A stretch of DNA of 64,000 nt from Symbiodinium natans (GCA_905221605.1 CAJNDS010000196.1:136551-200550); one strand, 5' to 3'. Shown: positions 1 to 10,170, counted from the stretch's first letter. Numbers and translations are program-made. Notes: generated from the sequence alone by a model not told the origin.

Positions 1-112
1 TTTTCCAGGACCCAGAATAGGCCCGGCCCTTGTTCCCTTTCTGGGAAGGCTTAGGTTCCCTTATAAACCTTGCTGAAGCCAAACAGGGCGCCCTTTCTAT
101 TCCTAGGTTGCT
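1..112. repeat. MITE-like dispersed element, copy 1
   Basis: This stretch resembles 23693-23810: both share an AGTAGG/AATAGG-GGCCC start, a GGTTCCCTTATAA core, a run like CCAAA.AGGGC.CCC and the end TTTATTCCTAGGTTGCTC or a close variant. In the second copy the ends are inverted repeats around CCTAGG. That points to a small non-coding foldback element; no coding capacity is seen. The left end is cut by the window edge. Confidence 0.45.
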
Positions 113-430
113 CTTGGGCCTAGTTTTGAGAATGGTTTCGAGATTCGAAACCTGAGGCGCAAGTTGTACTTTTCCATGTTTGCCGTTTAGGTTTGGATGA
201 AGAGAACCGCAAGGGTGGCCGGGGGCATGCAGGGAGAGAGCTTGAGGGAAAGACAAGGGATCAGAGAGGGAGAGGGAAAGGGCGAGGGAGAGGGAAAGGG
301 AAGGGAGCTGCGAGGAAACCACAGGAAAAGTCAGATGCCACCAGGCGCGCACGCGACGCCAGAGAAGGGCAGTGCGTGCTTGTGGTTCGGCCTTCCCGGA
401 ATTCGTAAGTGAAGCGTGTTGTCGCAGGAG

Positions 431-526
431 GGCAGCCGGAAGTTGCGTGTGATCCTCGCTGGTAAGGACCGGATCAAGTCCACTCGCGACTACGATCCGG
501 TCATGTGCACAAAGATGACATTGTAA
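431..526 (+). CDS. Possible exon, unknown protein
   Basis: After an AG (GGAGGGCAG) an open frame reads KLRVILAGKDRIKSTRDYD and continues for 11 more residues to a TAA. Most codons end in C or G, as in other exons here. No family is recognised. It could be a terminal exon or a chance frame. Confidence 0.3.
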   Translation, partial: GSRKLRVILAGKDRIKSTRDYDPVMCTKMTL

Positions 527-652
527 GGAGGGCTGAGAGTCGAGGTTCGCAATTTGTTCATGCCGTGCTCTTCCACTTCACACCCCTCCTCTAGTACTAG
601 AGAGGCTTGAGAGTAATCATTTCCCCAGCCACAAGTCATCACACATCTTCTT

Positions 653-1048
653 TCAGTTCAAGCACAGAAGACCAAGTTCCAGCATCTTTTCCATGTTGCT
701 TGATGTTGGGACAATGAGTTGGAGGCCGTCGGGACAAATCTCTTGTTGCCACCAAGTGGCACTCAACAGAAGTGTCGACCCATCATCAAAGCATTGCAAG
801 AGAATCTTCCTCAGGCGGGTGCAAAGACGAGGCCCCTCCAATCTTGCAAAGTGCTTCCTCATGTTTTAGGGTTTAGGGTTTAGGGTTTGGGGTTTAGGGT
901 TTAGGGTTTAGGATTGTTTAGGGTTTAGGGTTTAGGGGTACTACCGGTCGACTCCCGGCCCTTCTCGAAGCGCGGCCGCGAAGATCTTCCTCTCTGGGTG
1001 CTCAAAGAGCACATCGACGAACCTGCCGCGTTCCCTCGTCATTCTCGG
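653..1048 (-). CDS. Two possible minus-strand exons split by a telomere block
   Basis: The minus strand has an open frame at about 1048-945 (contains GRFVDVLFEHPERKIFAA) and another at 862-653 that starts with ATG (contains SATWWQQEICPDGLQLIVP). A TTTAGGG block lies between them (865-938). If they belong to one gene, the telomere block would be intronic. Family unknown. Confidence 0.3.
865..938 (+). repeat. Interstitial telomere block (TTTAGGG)
   Basis: About ten heptamers, two of them TTTGGGG or TTTAGGA variants. Confidence 0.95.
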
Positions 1049-1423
1049 AATCGTCGGCCCTCAGAAGTGGGGGTACTCGGCGGGCAGAAGTCCATTCTTA
1101 GATATTCTTAGCATTTTGTACAGTTGGGTGCTGGCACCTGCTTGTTTGAAGCGTGTTACACCTGATGGGGAGCCACGCAGACCGACGCCAAAATGTACTG
1201 CAGCTGTCGGCAAGAGTTCACGCGGATCTGCATACTTTATACTCTAAGTGACCACAAGTTAGACCTTTCTGTTCTTTCTTGCATGCTTACATGATTTTTG
1301 TGGCAATAGCTGCTAGGACCACTCGACGTTTTCGGAAGTTGGGTGTGTTCCAGGAACATTCAGTGCAAAGAGGGGCAAGCCCATAAAGGGCGATTCACAA
1401 TCAAGACCACAATAGCTTACCAA

Positions 1424-1482
1424 CCCTCACCCTAAACCCTAAACCCTAAACCCTAAACCCTAAACCCTAAACCCTAAACCCC
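1424..1482 (-). repeat. Interstitial telomere block (CCCTAAA)
   Basis: About eight near-perfect CCCTAAA units. A possible short exon follows at about 1493 (AG, then frame RKVDDACPSA). Confidence 0.95.
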
Positions 1483-1602
1483 TCATTGTCAGAGAAAAGT
1501 GGATGACGCTTGTCCTTCGGCAGGGGTCTTCTTGGACTCCTTTCTTCTTCTTTTTGGGGCCTATCCGAGGAAGACGAAGTAGCAGGATGCAACTTGATGT
1601 AA

Positions 1603-1607
1603 CCCCA

Positions 1608-1638
<31 letters not shown>

Positions 1639-1678
1639 AAAAAAAAACTGAACCCTAAACCCTAAACCCTAAGCCCCA
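1603..1678 (-). repeat. Poly-C, poly-A, then CCCTAAA units
   Basis: About 21 C are followed directly by 19 A and then three CCCTAAA-type units. C-tract/A-tract junctions recur at 9325-9352. Tract length may be affected by sequencing slippage. Confidence 0.85.
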
Positions 1679-2331
1679 AAAACAACCTGCACACTAAACC
1701 CCGATGTATCTCACTTCGGACCTGCTCTCACGCTAGCCCTCTCATTTTTCTGGCCCCCAGGAAATGGCTCACAGTGAGACGATCGCCCATATCATTTCCG
1801 ATATCATAACACGATCAGCATGATATATCACAAGAATCCGTGGTGCCAATGATGGGGAAATAGGCCGCTCTCGACATCGGTGTCGGCAATGAAAGAACAT
1901 CCTCGCAGCTGTCTAACACCCTCGGCCCGAGAAGATGTGCTGAACTCGCCCAGTGGCAAAAGGCCCAAGCACTAACGGGTGGGTGCTCGGTACAGGAGTG
2001 AACATCTTCGCCAAGGTGGTCCAGGTGTCGCCAGTGAGGGCCTGAACTTGAGGGGAGTTGTAGTCCCTCTTGCATGGGGGCGCCTTATTGTGCTTTTATG
2101 GCAAAGTCCCTAGGGCCTGGGGGAGTTTGTGTCCAACCCTGTCAAGTCCCCCCATTCCGCCGTTCCGAAGCCCCAAACAATTCTCCCTTCAAATCCGCCC
2201 CCCGCGTTACCGCGTCCCAAGGTGGCTCCCGACTTTGCTGAAGCCGGGCCCTTGATATTTCTGGGAGCGGTGTAGGGTTTGGGTTTCGGGTATATAGGGC
2301 TAATCTCCAAATCTCAGGCTGGGGATGCGAA

Positions 2332-2354
2332 GGGGGGGGGGGGGGGGGGGGGGG
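2332..2354. repeat. Poly-G tract
   Basis: About 23 uninterrupted G. Similar tracts occur near 6746, 7261, 8466, 25170 and 29770. Confidence 0.9.
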
Positions 2355-2524
2355 CACTGAGAAGCCTACATGTACGGTCAACTATGTGATCTGCATCTAT
2401 AAGAAGTCCATTTGGCTGATGAAGAATCGGACTCTGAGTCCCTGAAATAGGACTCCCCTACAGTCGCCCCCCCCCCCCTCGGCCATAGCTATGTGCATGC
2501 AGGTAGGCAGGTACGTTGAGGCAG

Positions 2525-2622
2525 GTAATGAATGTAGTGTACGTAGCTAATGTATGTCTTTTGTAATGTATGTGATATATGTGATGTATGTAATGTATGT
2601 AATGTATGTAACGTATGTAGTA
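2525..2622. repeat. GTAATGTAT-type microsatellite
   Basis: Degenerate tandem units such as TGTATGTAATGTATGTAA. The long frames across it are low-complexity artefacts. Confidence 0.85.
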
Positions 2623-2764
2623 TGGTACGGTCTGGCACAGCAGGCATTAGATGGGAGGTATGTATCATGTCCCGAAGCGTTCCCCAAAGCGACGTCCGGA
2701 CCCCCATCTCCCAAGGGAGCATGTCGTAGAAAGCCCCTCAGAGGTAGCCCAAGCATGGTCCCTG

Positions 2765-2793
2765 GGTTTAGGGTTTAGGGTTCAGGGTTCAGG
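2765..2793 (+). repeat. Short telomere block (TTTAGGG/TTCAGGG)
   Basis: Four units, the last two TTCAGGG. Confidence 0.9.
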
Positions 2794-2845
2794 GCTGCTT
2801 ATCCAAATCCGGAACGTTAAGCCCCTTGTGCTTCCTCGAGAGCAA

Positions 2846-3190
2846 GCCTAGGTGGTCGTGGGTGATGCCACAGGCAGAGTGACCTTTCGGGCCCGCGGCA
2901 GCCAGGCCGGGAAACAAGGGATGCCCGGACCCTGCCCTGATGTCAAGGATGCCTTCGGGGGTGGTCGTGGTTGAAGACTTGCAGTTTTGGGGTTCCAGGT
3001 TCCAGGTTTCAAGGTGCGAAATCCCGAGATCAGATTCTGGGCCGTCTGAGTGCATGGGGAACACAACCCGCTGCCTGAGGTAGAGATCTGCAAGCCGGGA
3101 AGCATCTTGCGGATTCAGAACGCTTTGGTTGCCGCCATGCCGCACAATGTCAGTTGTGTCACTTTGGGCTTCGGGGGCCGTGGCTGAACG
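2846..3190 (-). CDS. Possible minus-strand exon(s), unknown protein
   Basis: A minus frame of about 130 codons has no ATG of its own. It includes NQSVLNPQDASRLADLYLR, followed by a GC-type donor candidate (CTCAG|GCAGC), and later TTPEGILDIRAGSGHPLF. The plus strand also has a short open frame here, so the strand is not certain. Family not recognised. Confidence 0.3.
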
Positions 3191-3439
3191 CCACAAGGAT
3201 GGTTGCTCCGTGGGGTAGGGTGAGCTTATCCCCTAGAGTGACTCATCCAATGGGGGTCGCCGATCTTTGGACTTAGCATCCCACGCACGTGTGAAACCTC
3301 TGTGTGTGTGTGTGTGGCGTGACCGTGTGTCATCACTGAGCAGAACTCCAGCTTCACCATAGGATAGCTCATGGAGGGCTGGTTTGTGTGGCAAGTCAAT
3401 GAAATCTGGGGGCTACATTGTGGAGGGGTGGAGGGGGAT

Positions 3440-3511
3440 CCTAAACCCTAAACCCTAAACCCTAAACCCTAAACCCTAAACCCTAAACCCTAAACCCTAA
3501 ACCCTAAACCC
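3440..3511 (-). repeat. Interstitial telomere block (CCCTAAA)
   Basis: Ten perfect units. It forms the left bracket of the island at 3512-3678. Confidence 0.97.
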
Positions 3512-3655
3512 CACTTGGGTTCCGAAGCTGAGACCAGGTCATGGTCAAAGGCTTCATTCGCGGGAGCCTCGAAAAACGGTGCGCTCACCATTGGGACCTT
3601 TGAGAACCCAGTGGCCCTCCCGTTCCGGGCCTTTGGCCCATCATTGCAAGGAAAG
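3512..3655 (+). CDS. Exon-like island between inverted telomere blocks
   Basis: The frame contains SKASFAGASKNGALTIGTFE and runs open across the island to a TGA. CCCTAAA lies directly upstream and TTTAGGG starts 24 bp downstream. Family unknown. An open frame of this length is not by itself significant; the repeated arrangement is. Confidence 0.4.
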
Positions 3656-3678
3656 TGAGGGGTCTGAAGTCTGGTAGA

Positions 3679-3738
3679 GTTTAGGGTTTAGGGTTTAGGG
3701 TTTAGGGTTTAGGGTTTAGGGTTTAGGGTTTAGGGTTT
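3679..3738 (+). repeat. Interstitial telomere block (TTTAGGG)
   Basis: Eight perfect units, preceded by TAGAG, forming the right bracket of the 3512 island. Confidence 0.97.
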
Positions 3739-3884
3739 CTAGCCCATCAGTTGATCATCCTCGGGATCACCTCCGCGCGGGAAGCTTGAGCTTGCATAGT
3801 CACAACGGCCCTGTGAATGGGGTTCAACTGGGCTCTGAAGCTTACCACCCTGAACTTCCTGAATAATCACCAGCCTCCCCATGA

Positions 3885-4052
3885 GAGGAGTATTCCTGTA
3901 CTCCCCCCTGCAATTCACCCAATTTTTTCACCATAGGAATTGCCCATTACCTCACCGATGTTAGAGATTACTCCTATGCCCCCTTCATAGTTCACCCAAT
4001 TCATCGCTACTATTCCCCATGACATAGGAAAAACCGATTGCCTCATCCATGA
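3885..4052. repeat. Degenerate tandem duplication (about 78 bp, two copies)
   Basis: Two adjacent units share TTCACCCAATT, a GGAGTATTCCTGTACTCCC-like segment and CATAGGAA...CATTACCTCA. Otherwise 3739-4221 holds nothing that I can call coding. Confidence 0.5.
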
Positions 4053-4477
4053 ATTCCAAAGGTGGTATTACTATTCAAAACGGGCAGAGGTTCTCTCAGA
4101 GGTTTGCTAGATGTAGGGCTAAAGGTTATAGTCATCAGAAACCTATAATGCCAAAACCTTTCTTGCAATACGTGTATGTTATACTTGTGAGTGCAGAATC
4201 CGTTACCATTTAGCAAAGGAGTTGTTTCACTGTTTTTTATTATTACATTTCTGGTTGCTTACTGCTGCTATCTTCTACTTCGTCTTCATACTTATGTCAA
4301 CTACCACCTTATCCTCCTGCCCACTAAATTTCATTAGATGCTTCTCAAGACATTCATCATTGAGCAGTCGCTGTCGTTTCCTGAGTGAACACAGGTTTTG
4401 GATGCGCAAACCGAGACCGGGAACCCCAAAGCACCGCACGGCCGACCATCCGGATGCCCTTGCAATAGGTATATATT

Positions 4478-4592
4478 CAGTTATTATTAATGTTACTATT
4501 ACTATTACTATTAATACGAAATTATTGTTACTACTATTATTAGAAATTATTATTATTATTATTATCATTATTATGATTATGATTATGTTAAG
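4478..4592. repeat. ATT/TTA trinucleotide microsatellite
   Basis: Imperfect (ATT)n and (TTA)n with an ATTATG end. Open frames through it are low complexity. Confidence 0.85.
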
Positions 4593-4778
4593 AGCAGACA
4601 GAGACAGCGACGCAGGGTCGCCGTGAGAAAGGTTGCAGCTGGTTAGGCGATGTTGGCTCCGTCCATGTCTGGGAGTTGCGCACAGTCGGGGTACCCTTCT
4701 TGGGGTTCGTTATTCTGGGGACTTTGCCAGGACCGTGAATGTTATCCAGAAAGTTGATGAGGGCAACGCTTGATCCCC

Positions 4779-4784
4779 AGCATG
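4779..4784 (+). promoter_or_regulatory. Possible spliced-leader acceptor AG just before the RCC1 gene
   Basis: CCCCAG is followed by one C and then the ATG. Dinoflagellate mRNAs receive a trans-spliced leader at an AG (established knowledge). An acceptor here would give a one-nucleotide native 5' leader; this is inference. 4593-4781 is otherwise non-coding. Confidence 0.3.
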
Positions 4785-6200
4785 GCCGTCCGCGTGCAAG
4801 TGGCGCTGATGAGTGGCAGATCAGTGGAAGTTGTGGCCGAACCCTCCATGACCCTGGATGAAGTAAGGCTGCGGGCACAGCATGGTCTGGGTGCAAAGAA
4901 GGGTGCCCTCTACAAAGCATCTGGAGAGTTGCTGCCAGGGGCCACGAGGGTTTCTCAAGCGTGTCTTCAGGATGGTGATGCTCTGCTGTTGCAGATCCTC
5001 CGGCCCATCCAGCATGTACGGAACTTTGCTGCGGAAGCTGAGATCCAGAGCGATGGCTCCGTGGTAACTTGGGGCGAGGCCGCGTGTGGAGGCGACAGCA
5101 CTGCAGTTCAGAGGCAGCTGAAAAAGAATGTGCAACATGTCTATGCTACTTCGGCAGCATTTGCCGCCCTCCTGTTTGATGGGTCTGTTGTAGCCTGGGG
5201 CAATGGACGGGCAGGTGGCGACAGCAGCCAGGTCCAGTACCAGTTGAAGAATGTGCAGCAGATTTTCGCTACGAATTCTGCTTTTGCAGCTCTTCGGCAT
5301 GATGGATCCGTTGTGACGTGGGGCCAGTCGCAAGTGGGTGGCGACAGCAGCGCCGTGCAGCCGGAGCTGAAGAATGTGCAGACTGTCTGCGCAACAACCA
5401 GCGCCTTTGCCGCTCTTCGAGGCGATGGATCTGTTGTGACCTGGGGCAGTGAAGCTTCTGCGGGAAGGCCTTCGAAGATCACAAATGTAAAGTCGGTCCA
5501 TGCAACAAGTAGTGCATACGCAGCGCTGTTGCGCAATGGGTCTGTTGCTACCTGGGGGAATCCACAACTTGGCGGTTGCAGCCGTGCAGTGCAGAAAAAG
5601 CTCAAGAATGTTCAGCAAATCCATGCAACCCGCTCCTCGTTTGCGGCCTTGTTGGACGACGGATCTGTTGTGACCTGGGGAGACGACACGGAGACCGATT
5701 CCCAACAGCAGCCACAGCACGTCCAGCGCATCTATGCCAACAGCACAGCCTTCGCAGCTCTTCTGACTGATGGGTCTGCTGCAACTTGGGGTTGTCGCCT
5801 GAAGTACAACGAAGCGTTTGTTTCTCCAGACCAGCTGAACAACGTGCAGCAGATTGCTATGACTGACAGCGCGTTTGCAGCTTTGCGGCAGGATGGATCG
5901 GTCGTGACTTGGGGCCGTAAGGACTGCGGTGGTGACAGCCATGCTGTTGAAAGCATGTTGAGGAGCGTCAAGCAGATCTGTGCTACCTTCTCCGCGTTTG
6001 CAGCTCTTCGACACGATGGGTCTGTTGTCACCTGGGGTGATTGTGCCTACGGAGGCAGCAGCTGCTCTGTCCAAGAGAAGCTGAAAGGTGTTGGGGAGAT
6101 TCGCAGCACTCCCTTGTCCTTCGAGGCTCATTTTGCCGATGGAACATGCGTGCGGTGGGGACGCGTGAGTGGCAGCCGCAAACGCTGCCGAGAGGAATAA
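4782..6200 (+). CDS. Intronless ubiquitin-like/RCC1-repeat protein
   Basis: The clearest gene in the window, 472 codons without an intron. I chose the ATG at 4782 (MAVRVQVALMSG) because the frame upstream offers only TTG. Residues 1-70 look like a ubiquitin-like fold (VEVVAEPSMTLDEVR, later LLPGATRVSQACLQDGD). From about residue 80 there are ten tandem units of about 45 residues, with a core like NVQQIxATxSAFAALRxDG followed by SVVTWG and GGDSxAV; the first and last are degenerate. This is the RCC1/BNR beta-propeller type often labelled HERC2-like in dinoflagellates, but no HECT ligase domain is present, so ligase activity should not be assumed. A binding or scaffold role is inferred. The single exon with conserved repeats suggests a retroposed and amplified family. 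Confidence 0.93.
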   Translation: MAVRVQVALMSGRSVEVVAEPSMTLDEVRLRAQHGLGAKKGALYKASGELLPGATRVSQACLQDGDALLLQILRPIQHVRNFAAEAEIQSDGSVVTWGEAACGGDSTAVQRQLKKNVQHVYATSAAFAALLFDGSVVAWGNGRAGGDSSQVQYQLKNVQQIFATNSAFAALRHDGSVVTWGQSQVGGDSSAVQPELKNVQTVCATTSAFAALRGDGSVVTWGSEASAGRPSKITNVKSVHATSSAYAALLRNGSVATWGNPQLGGCSRAVQKKLKNVQQIHATRSSFAALLDDGSVVTWGDDTETDSQQQPQHVQRIYANSTAFAALLTDGSAATWGCRLKYNEAFVSPDQLNNVQQIAMTDSAFAALRQDGSVVTWGRKDCGGDSHAVESMLRSVKQICATFSAFAALRHDGSVVTWGDCAYGGSSCSVQEKLKGVGEIRSTPLSFEAHFADGTCVRWGRVSGSRKRCREE

Positions 6201-6477
6201 ACTAGTAAATGTATTGATTGTGACCACTTTGTTCAGCGTGCTTCCGGGCTCCAGCAATCACGCCTACTGCTGTGACGTCAGCAGGCTTGATGCAGGAGCT
6301 AAAGCTGATTGTGTCCACAATGATGATTCTTCACAAGACAGATCCGATGGCAAGGTCTATCAGCATCGCATCTGTTTGTCATATGTCTGGACCACAGGAA
6401 CGTGCGAAAATCCAGTGTGCAGGAGCGTTGGCTGGTTGTAAGACCCAACATGGGCAAGGGTTCTGCTGACTGAGCCT
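6201..6477. other. 3' flank of the RCC1 gene
   Basis: No convincing exon. A small hairpin sits at about 6270 (CTGCTG, loop TGACGT, CAGCAG). Confidence 0.5.
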
Positions 6478-6550
6478 CCCTAAACCCTAAACCCTTAACC
6501 CTAAACCCTAAACCCTAAACCCTAAACCCTAAACCCTAAACCCTAAACCC
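6478..6550 (-). repeat. Interstitial telomere block (CCCTAAA)
   Basis: Ten units, one CCCTTAA variant; left bracket of the next island. Confidence 0.97.
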
Positions 6551-6657
6551 TTTTTTGGGTCACCTTCGCCGCGTTCCGAGGCCTGGAAGTGAACAAGTGG
6601 GGCGTGGCAAAGCCAGCCCCAGACCACGAGGACTTCGCAGTCGAGCCTCGGCTTCTT
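6551..6657 (+). CDS. Exon-like island between inverted telomere blocks
   Basis: The frame reads VTFAAFRGLEVNKWGVAKPA and stays open to the TTTAGGG block; codons end mostly in C or G. Unknown protein. Confidence 0.42.
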
Positions 6658-6666
6658 TTTGGGGGG

Positions 6667-6742
6667 GTTTAGGGTTTAGGGTTTGGGGTTTGGGGTTTAG
6701 GGTTTAGGGTTAGGGGTTTAGGGTTTAGGGTTTTTGGGGCGG

Positions 6743-6776
<34 letters not shown>
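6667..6776 (+). repeat. TTTAGGG block followed by poly-G
   Basis: Nine units with TTTGGGG variants, then a tract of about 31 G (6746-6776). Confidence 0.95.
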
Positions 6777-6777
<1 letters not shown>

Positions 6778-7212
6778 AAGGGTCGGGGGAGTTCTGCAGG
6801 AGTCCTTGATGCTTCGATGTGATGCGCGTGTTTTGATGATGTGGGGGGGGGCCTCTTGGTTCTCCTTGCAAGGGGCCCAACCCGAAACCCTCCACCTGGT
6901 TTGAAGCGACCCTGTGCTCGGCAGTAATTAGGGCTGAGGGTTTATCGTTTTGTAGGGTTGCGCATCCGAGGCTGAGCATGACATCAGTGCCGTGGAATAT
7001 GAGTTGGCGGCATAGGCGTCGGAGCCTTAAGGGGCGTCCTCATTTGCAACTTCCGCGGCAAGAATTGCACGTTGTGAGAGCCATCTCCTCCCTACAAGGG
7101 AGTTGGCTTGAAGGCGACTATATCAAGACTCCCACATTAGTTTCTGACCAGAGCGGCCGAAAACGACGTAGAGGGTCCGGAGGTTCCCCCCCCAAAAAAT
7201 AAAAAACAAAAG

Positions 7213-7283
7213 ACCCTCAACCCTAAACTTTCCCTAAACCCTAAACCCCAAACCCTAAACCGGGGGGGGGGGGGGGGGGGGGG
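7213..7283 (-). repeat. Degenerate CCCTAAA block followed by poly-G
   Basis: Units are interrupted by CTTTC and CCCCAAA, then about 23 G. Confidence 0.85.
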
Positions 7284-7400
7284 AAATTAAAGCCCAAACC
7301 CCAAACCCACAGTCCCAAAGAAACCCAAGGTCGCACGCTGCCCCTGCTGTGCGAGCTCTCGGAGGCCACCACAACATGCGGGCGGCATGCGCAACAGAGA
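7284..7400 (+). CDS. Exon-like island between telomere-type blocks
   Basis: The frame after CCCAAACC reads HSPKETQGRTLPLLCELSEA and continues to GGGTC. Unknown protein. Confidence 0.38.
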
Positions 7401-7462
7401 GGGTCTAGGGCTTTAGGGCTTTAGGGCTCTAGGGCTCTAGGGCTTTAGGGCTTTAGGGTTTA
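7401..7462 (+). repeat. Variant block GGGCTTTA / GGGCTCTA
   Basis: Eight-base variant of the telomere unit (GGGCTTTA)n. Confidence 0.85.
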
Positions 7463-8187
7463 TGGAGCTTTAGGGTCTTGAGGAGTTTAGGTGAGAAGAG
7501 CCCCGCCACCAGTGCCATGTCTTTCAACACTGCACTGTCGTCGTCTTGTTCGCGACAGTGTGGTGGCGTGCAGAGCGATTTCTCAAATGTGTCATGTACA
7601 CTCAAGGTGAAAAATTCTTGAAAATGTTGAAGCGCAGCGGAACAGAGCAGCAGCAATGTGACCCGACAGCATCATGCTCCGACAGGTCCGTTTGGAAACT
7701 GATGCCTTCATGTGCTCCGAACCGATTGCACAAGCACATGGGAACAGTATGAGCCTGAGACGCAGTCGTGGCCAACACTTCTCCCACCCCGGTGCACTCC
7801 ACAACATCGCTCCCTCGCAGGACAGATGAGAGCTTAGAGCCGGATCATGGGAGCGCGCAAAATGAGCCGCGCTTGCTTGCTCCAGGTTTCGCGTACGGGG
7901 GATGCGGATGCCCGGGTGTCAGAGCACAGTTGGTGGCTTCTTCATTGAATGCGGGGATCGACCCAAGCCTGGCTGCTTGCTGTTTCAGAGGCAGAACAGG
8001 TTTCTACAGCATGACCCAGTTTCCTCTAGCAGCTTCTTCGGCTGTTTTTCGATTCTCAGGCTTTCCATAATTCTGTTCACGGAGCAAGCACGGTTTTTCT
8101 GCGAAGTACGCAGCTTTCTAGCTAAAAGGCCCGAGGAAAGCATTAATTGTTGCAAGCCTCCAAAAACTAAGGTTCAAACATGTCTGG
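7463..8187. other. Region with weak exon candidates only
   Basis: A minus frame at 7656-7453 (contains FTLSVHDTFEKSLC) and a plus frame at about 7895-8000 (contains STVGGFFIECGDRPKPG) look partly coding. Neither has clear splice limits, and a second minus frame overlaps the first. Confidence 0.3.
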
Positions 8188-9046
8188 GTAATCCCCTTTT
8201 ATTAAACGTACCCCTAATATTGAAAACACTTTCCGGAAAATCCTGCCGAAACCCAAAACCCTCAAGCCAACCAACATCCTGAAGCTCCCTTCCCTCCCTT
8301 CCCTCCCAGCTGAGCTCTCTCTCTACGCGATCAGAGTTTAAGTCATTACTTAAACCCTCCAACCCCTGAAGCCTAGACGACCCTAAACCCGTGGGGACCC
8401 AAGCATGACATTTGGATACAAACACCCCCCTACATTAAGAACACATTGCGAGTTTCCATTGGCGGAGGGGGGGGGGGGGCGGTGCTATAATTTTTTTGTT
8501 AGTGGGCGGACGGGGGGGGGGGGGGGTGAACACAAAGGGAGCCCTGTTTTGAAACATGGGGTTTAGGGTTTAGGGGTAGTTCCTGCTCCGGCATCCCCAA
8601 CTTTGACACTTTAAACGTCCCCAGCTTGGTGGTGGTTCGCCATTCTCTTAGGGCTGATCCCTTCCCCCGAATATTGAATGGGCCAACCCCCCCCCCCCCT
8701 CCCCCAATAGAAACTCGAAATGCGTTTTATATTAGGGGGATGTTGTCATCCAAATGTCATGTTTGGGTCCCCACGGGTTTAGGGTCTAGGCTTCAGGGGT
8801 TGGAGGGTTCAAGTAGTGACTTAAACCCTGATAGCGTAGAGAGAGAGCTCCACTCAGGAGGGAGGGCTGGGAGGGAAGGGAGGGCAGGGAACTTCAGGAT
8901 GTTGGTTGGCTGGAGGGTTTTGGGAGCCCTGAACCCCCACCTATTTCGGAACAGGGTTTGAAAGGCGGGGTCGCTTTCGGGAGGATTTCCCGGAAAGTGT
9001 TTTATTATTTGAGTCAGGGGTGTTTAATAAAAGGGGGAAGCGGTTT
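8188..9046. mobile_element. Large foldback element (about 300-bp imperfect inverted arms)
   Basis: The left arm (8188-8480) reversed matches the right arm (8692-9046): both carry GTTTAATAAAAGGGG at the outer end, then CGGAAAGTGTTTT, GGATGTTGGTTGGC, AGAGAGAGCTC, GGCTTCAGGGGTTGGAGGG and CCAAATGTCATG towards the centre. Both arms end inside at a G/C tract. The right arm has an extra insert near 8920. The spacer of about 210 bp holds an open frame (IPNFDTLNVPSLVVVRHSL). No transposase is seen. A foldback transposon or an inverted duplication are both possible. Confidence 0.8.
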
Positions 9047-9556
9047 CTCGAGATGCACAGATTCCTGGCTGCCCAGAGTCTTTTTCCGAGCTTTTTGCCC
9101 ATTTGTTCTGCTTTCGCCATCTGGCTCAAGCTGTCTGGTTGCTTGCATCCGCTTTCTCTCAGTCCCTGTTCCGTCGTTTGCGCAGCTCTCAACAGGCTGG
9201 GGCTCGAGACGGAGGGGTTGGGACAAGGAGAGTCGCAGCAGCCGTTCAGCTCTCAGTTGGGGGACACCCCTCCTAAACGAGAGCCCCCTAGAACAAGCGC
9301 GAGGACCCCCTTGACTAGAAATCCCCCCCCCCCCCCCCCAAAAAAAAAAAAGGGGGACCCATAATTCTTGAGAATGATGCTCGCAAATCTATGCCCCCCT
9401 TTCACTTCGTGTACATCTAACAACAAGTCGGCAACCTCGTCACATCAGTCGAACTCTCTCAGCACGTTGCACTCCCTCCTTCTATGAGTCTGAAGCCCAT
9501 GAAATAGGGGGGCGGGGGCTTGCTTCAACTTTGAAGAGCCGCCTTTCCGCAGGTCC

Positions 9557-10045
9557 ATGTCCTACTTCCCATTCCTGCGAGTCGCCTTCCTGCTTCTCCT
9601 GGTGGGCGCCGGTTCCGTCCGCCACGCGGAAGTCGCACAGGCCCAGGAGGAGGCCCTGGATATTCCGCCGCCCGTTTCTCCGGGATACTTGGCAATATTT
9701 TTTTGGGTTCTATCTAACGCCTAGGGAACAGATACATTCATAGTTTTTGCTAGGGTTCCAAGTTCAGTATAGGTTTGTGTGGAGGAGGATGGAGAAGACG
9801 AAGACAGCCTTGCCCGTGAGGCGGGCTTCATCGTCCGCTGCTGGAATAAAAAGAGGAATCCAGGCCCTCAGTTTGCCAAGTGCATCAAGGACAAGATGGA
9901 AGACGAGTGGGATGGGTACTTTTTTGTCCTCGTCGCCGAGGGCCCCATCACGGGATTCGACACCAGGGCCCACACTTTTGCAAAGTTCCACTTTGGCAAA
10001 TGGAGCATCCTGATTTGGAACATGTACAGGCTGGGCGAGTCCTGA
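9557..10045 (+). CDS. Two-exon gene: signal peptide plus possible LC8-like domain
   Basis: Exon 1 starts at ATG 9557, five bases after TTTCCGCAG, a good trans-splice acceptor. It encodes MSYFPFLRVAFLLLLVGAGS followed by an acidic stretch: a typical signal peptide. A phase-0 GT donor lies at 9674 and a phase-0 AG at 9783-9784, giving a 111-nt intron. Exon 2 (9785-10045) starts EDGEDEDSLAREAG and ends with TFAKFHFGKWSILIWNMYR and a TGA. The tail matches the FxxFxxGxxxIL pattern of LC8 dynein light chains, with an AKCIKDK helix and a W before it, but the spacing differs and the key THE motif is absent. The join would give about 125 residues. The LC8 relation is tentative; a secretory signal on such a protein would be odd. 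Confidence 0.5.
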
Positions 10046-10054
10046 TTTGGACAC

Positions 10055-10165
10055 TTCCATGCCGGGCCACCCCGATGAAGCCAGAGAAAAGCTTTCTGGT
10101 TACAGAGCCGTGCCCAAGCGCGGCCGAGGACCCTTTGCGACGCGGGCGAGATCAGGTTCCCCTTT
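10055..10165 (+). CDS. Possible exon, basic protein segment
   Basis: Open frame GHPDEAREKLSGYRAVPKRG, running on into RGPFATRA, just after the LC8-like gene. It may be a further exon of it if the upstream stop is spliced out (AACATGTACAG|GCTGGG is a GC-donor candidate). Confidence 0.35.
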
Positions 10166-10170
10166 CAGCG

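Noticed and set aside
4821-6257. Minus-strand 478-codon frame
   Set aside because: It is the antisense of the RCC1-repeat gene; the repeats open the opposite frame.
9116-9130. GCCATCTGGCTCAAG, close to the spliced-leader end GCCATTTTGGCTCAAG
   Set aside because: One deletion and one change, no coding frame starting after it, and it lies beside a foldback element; probably chance.
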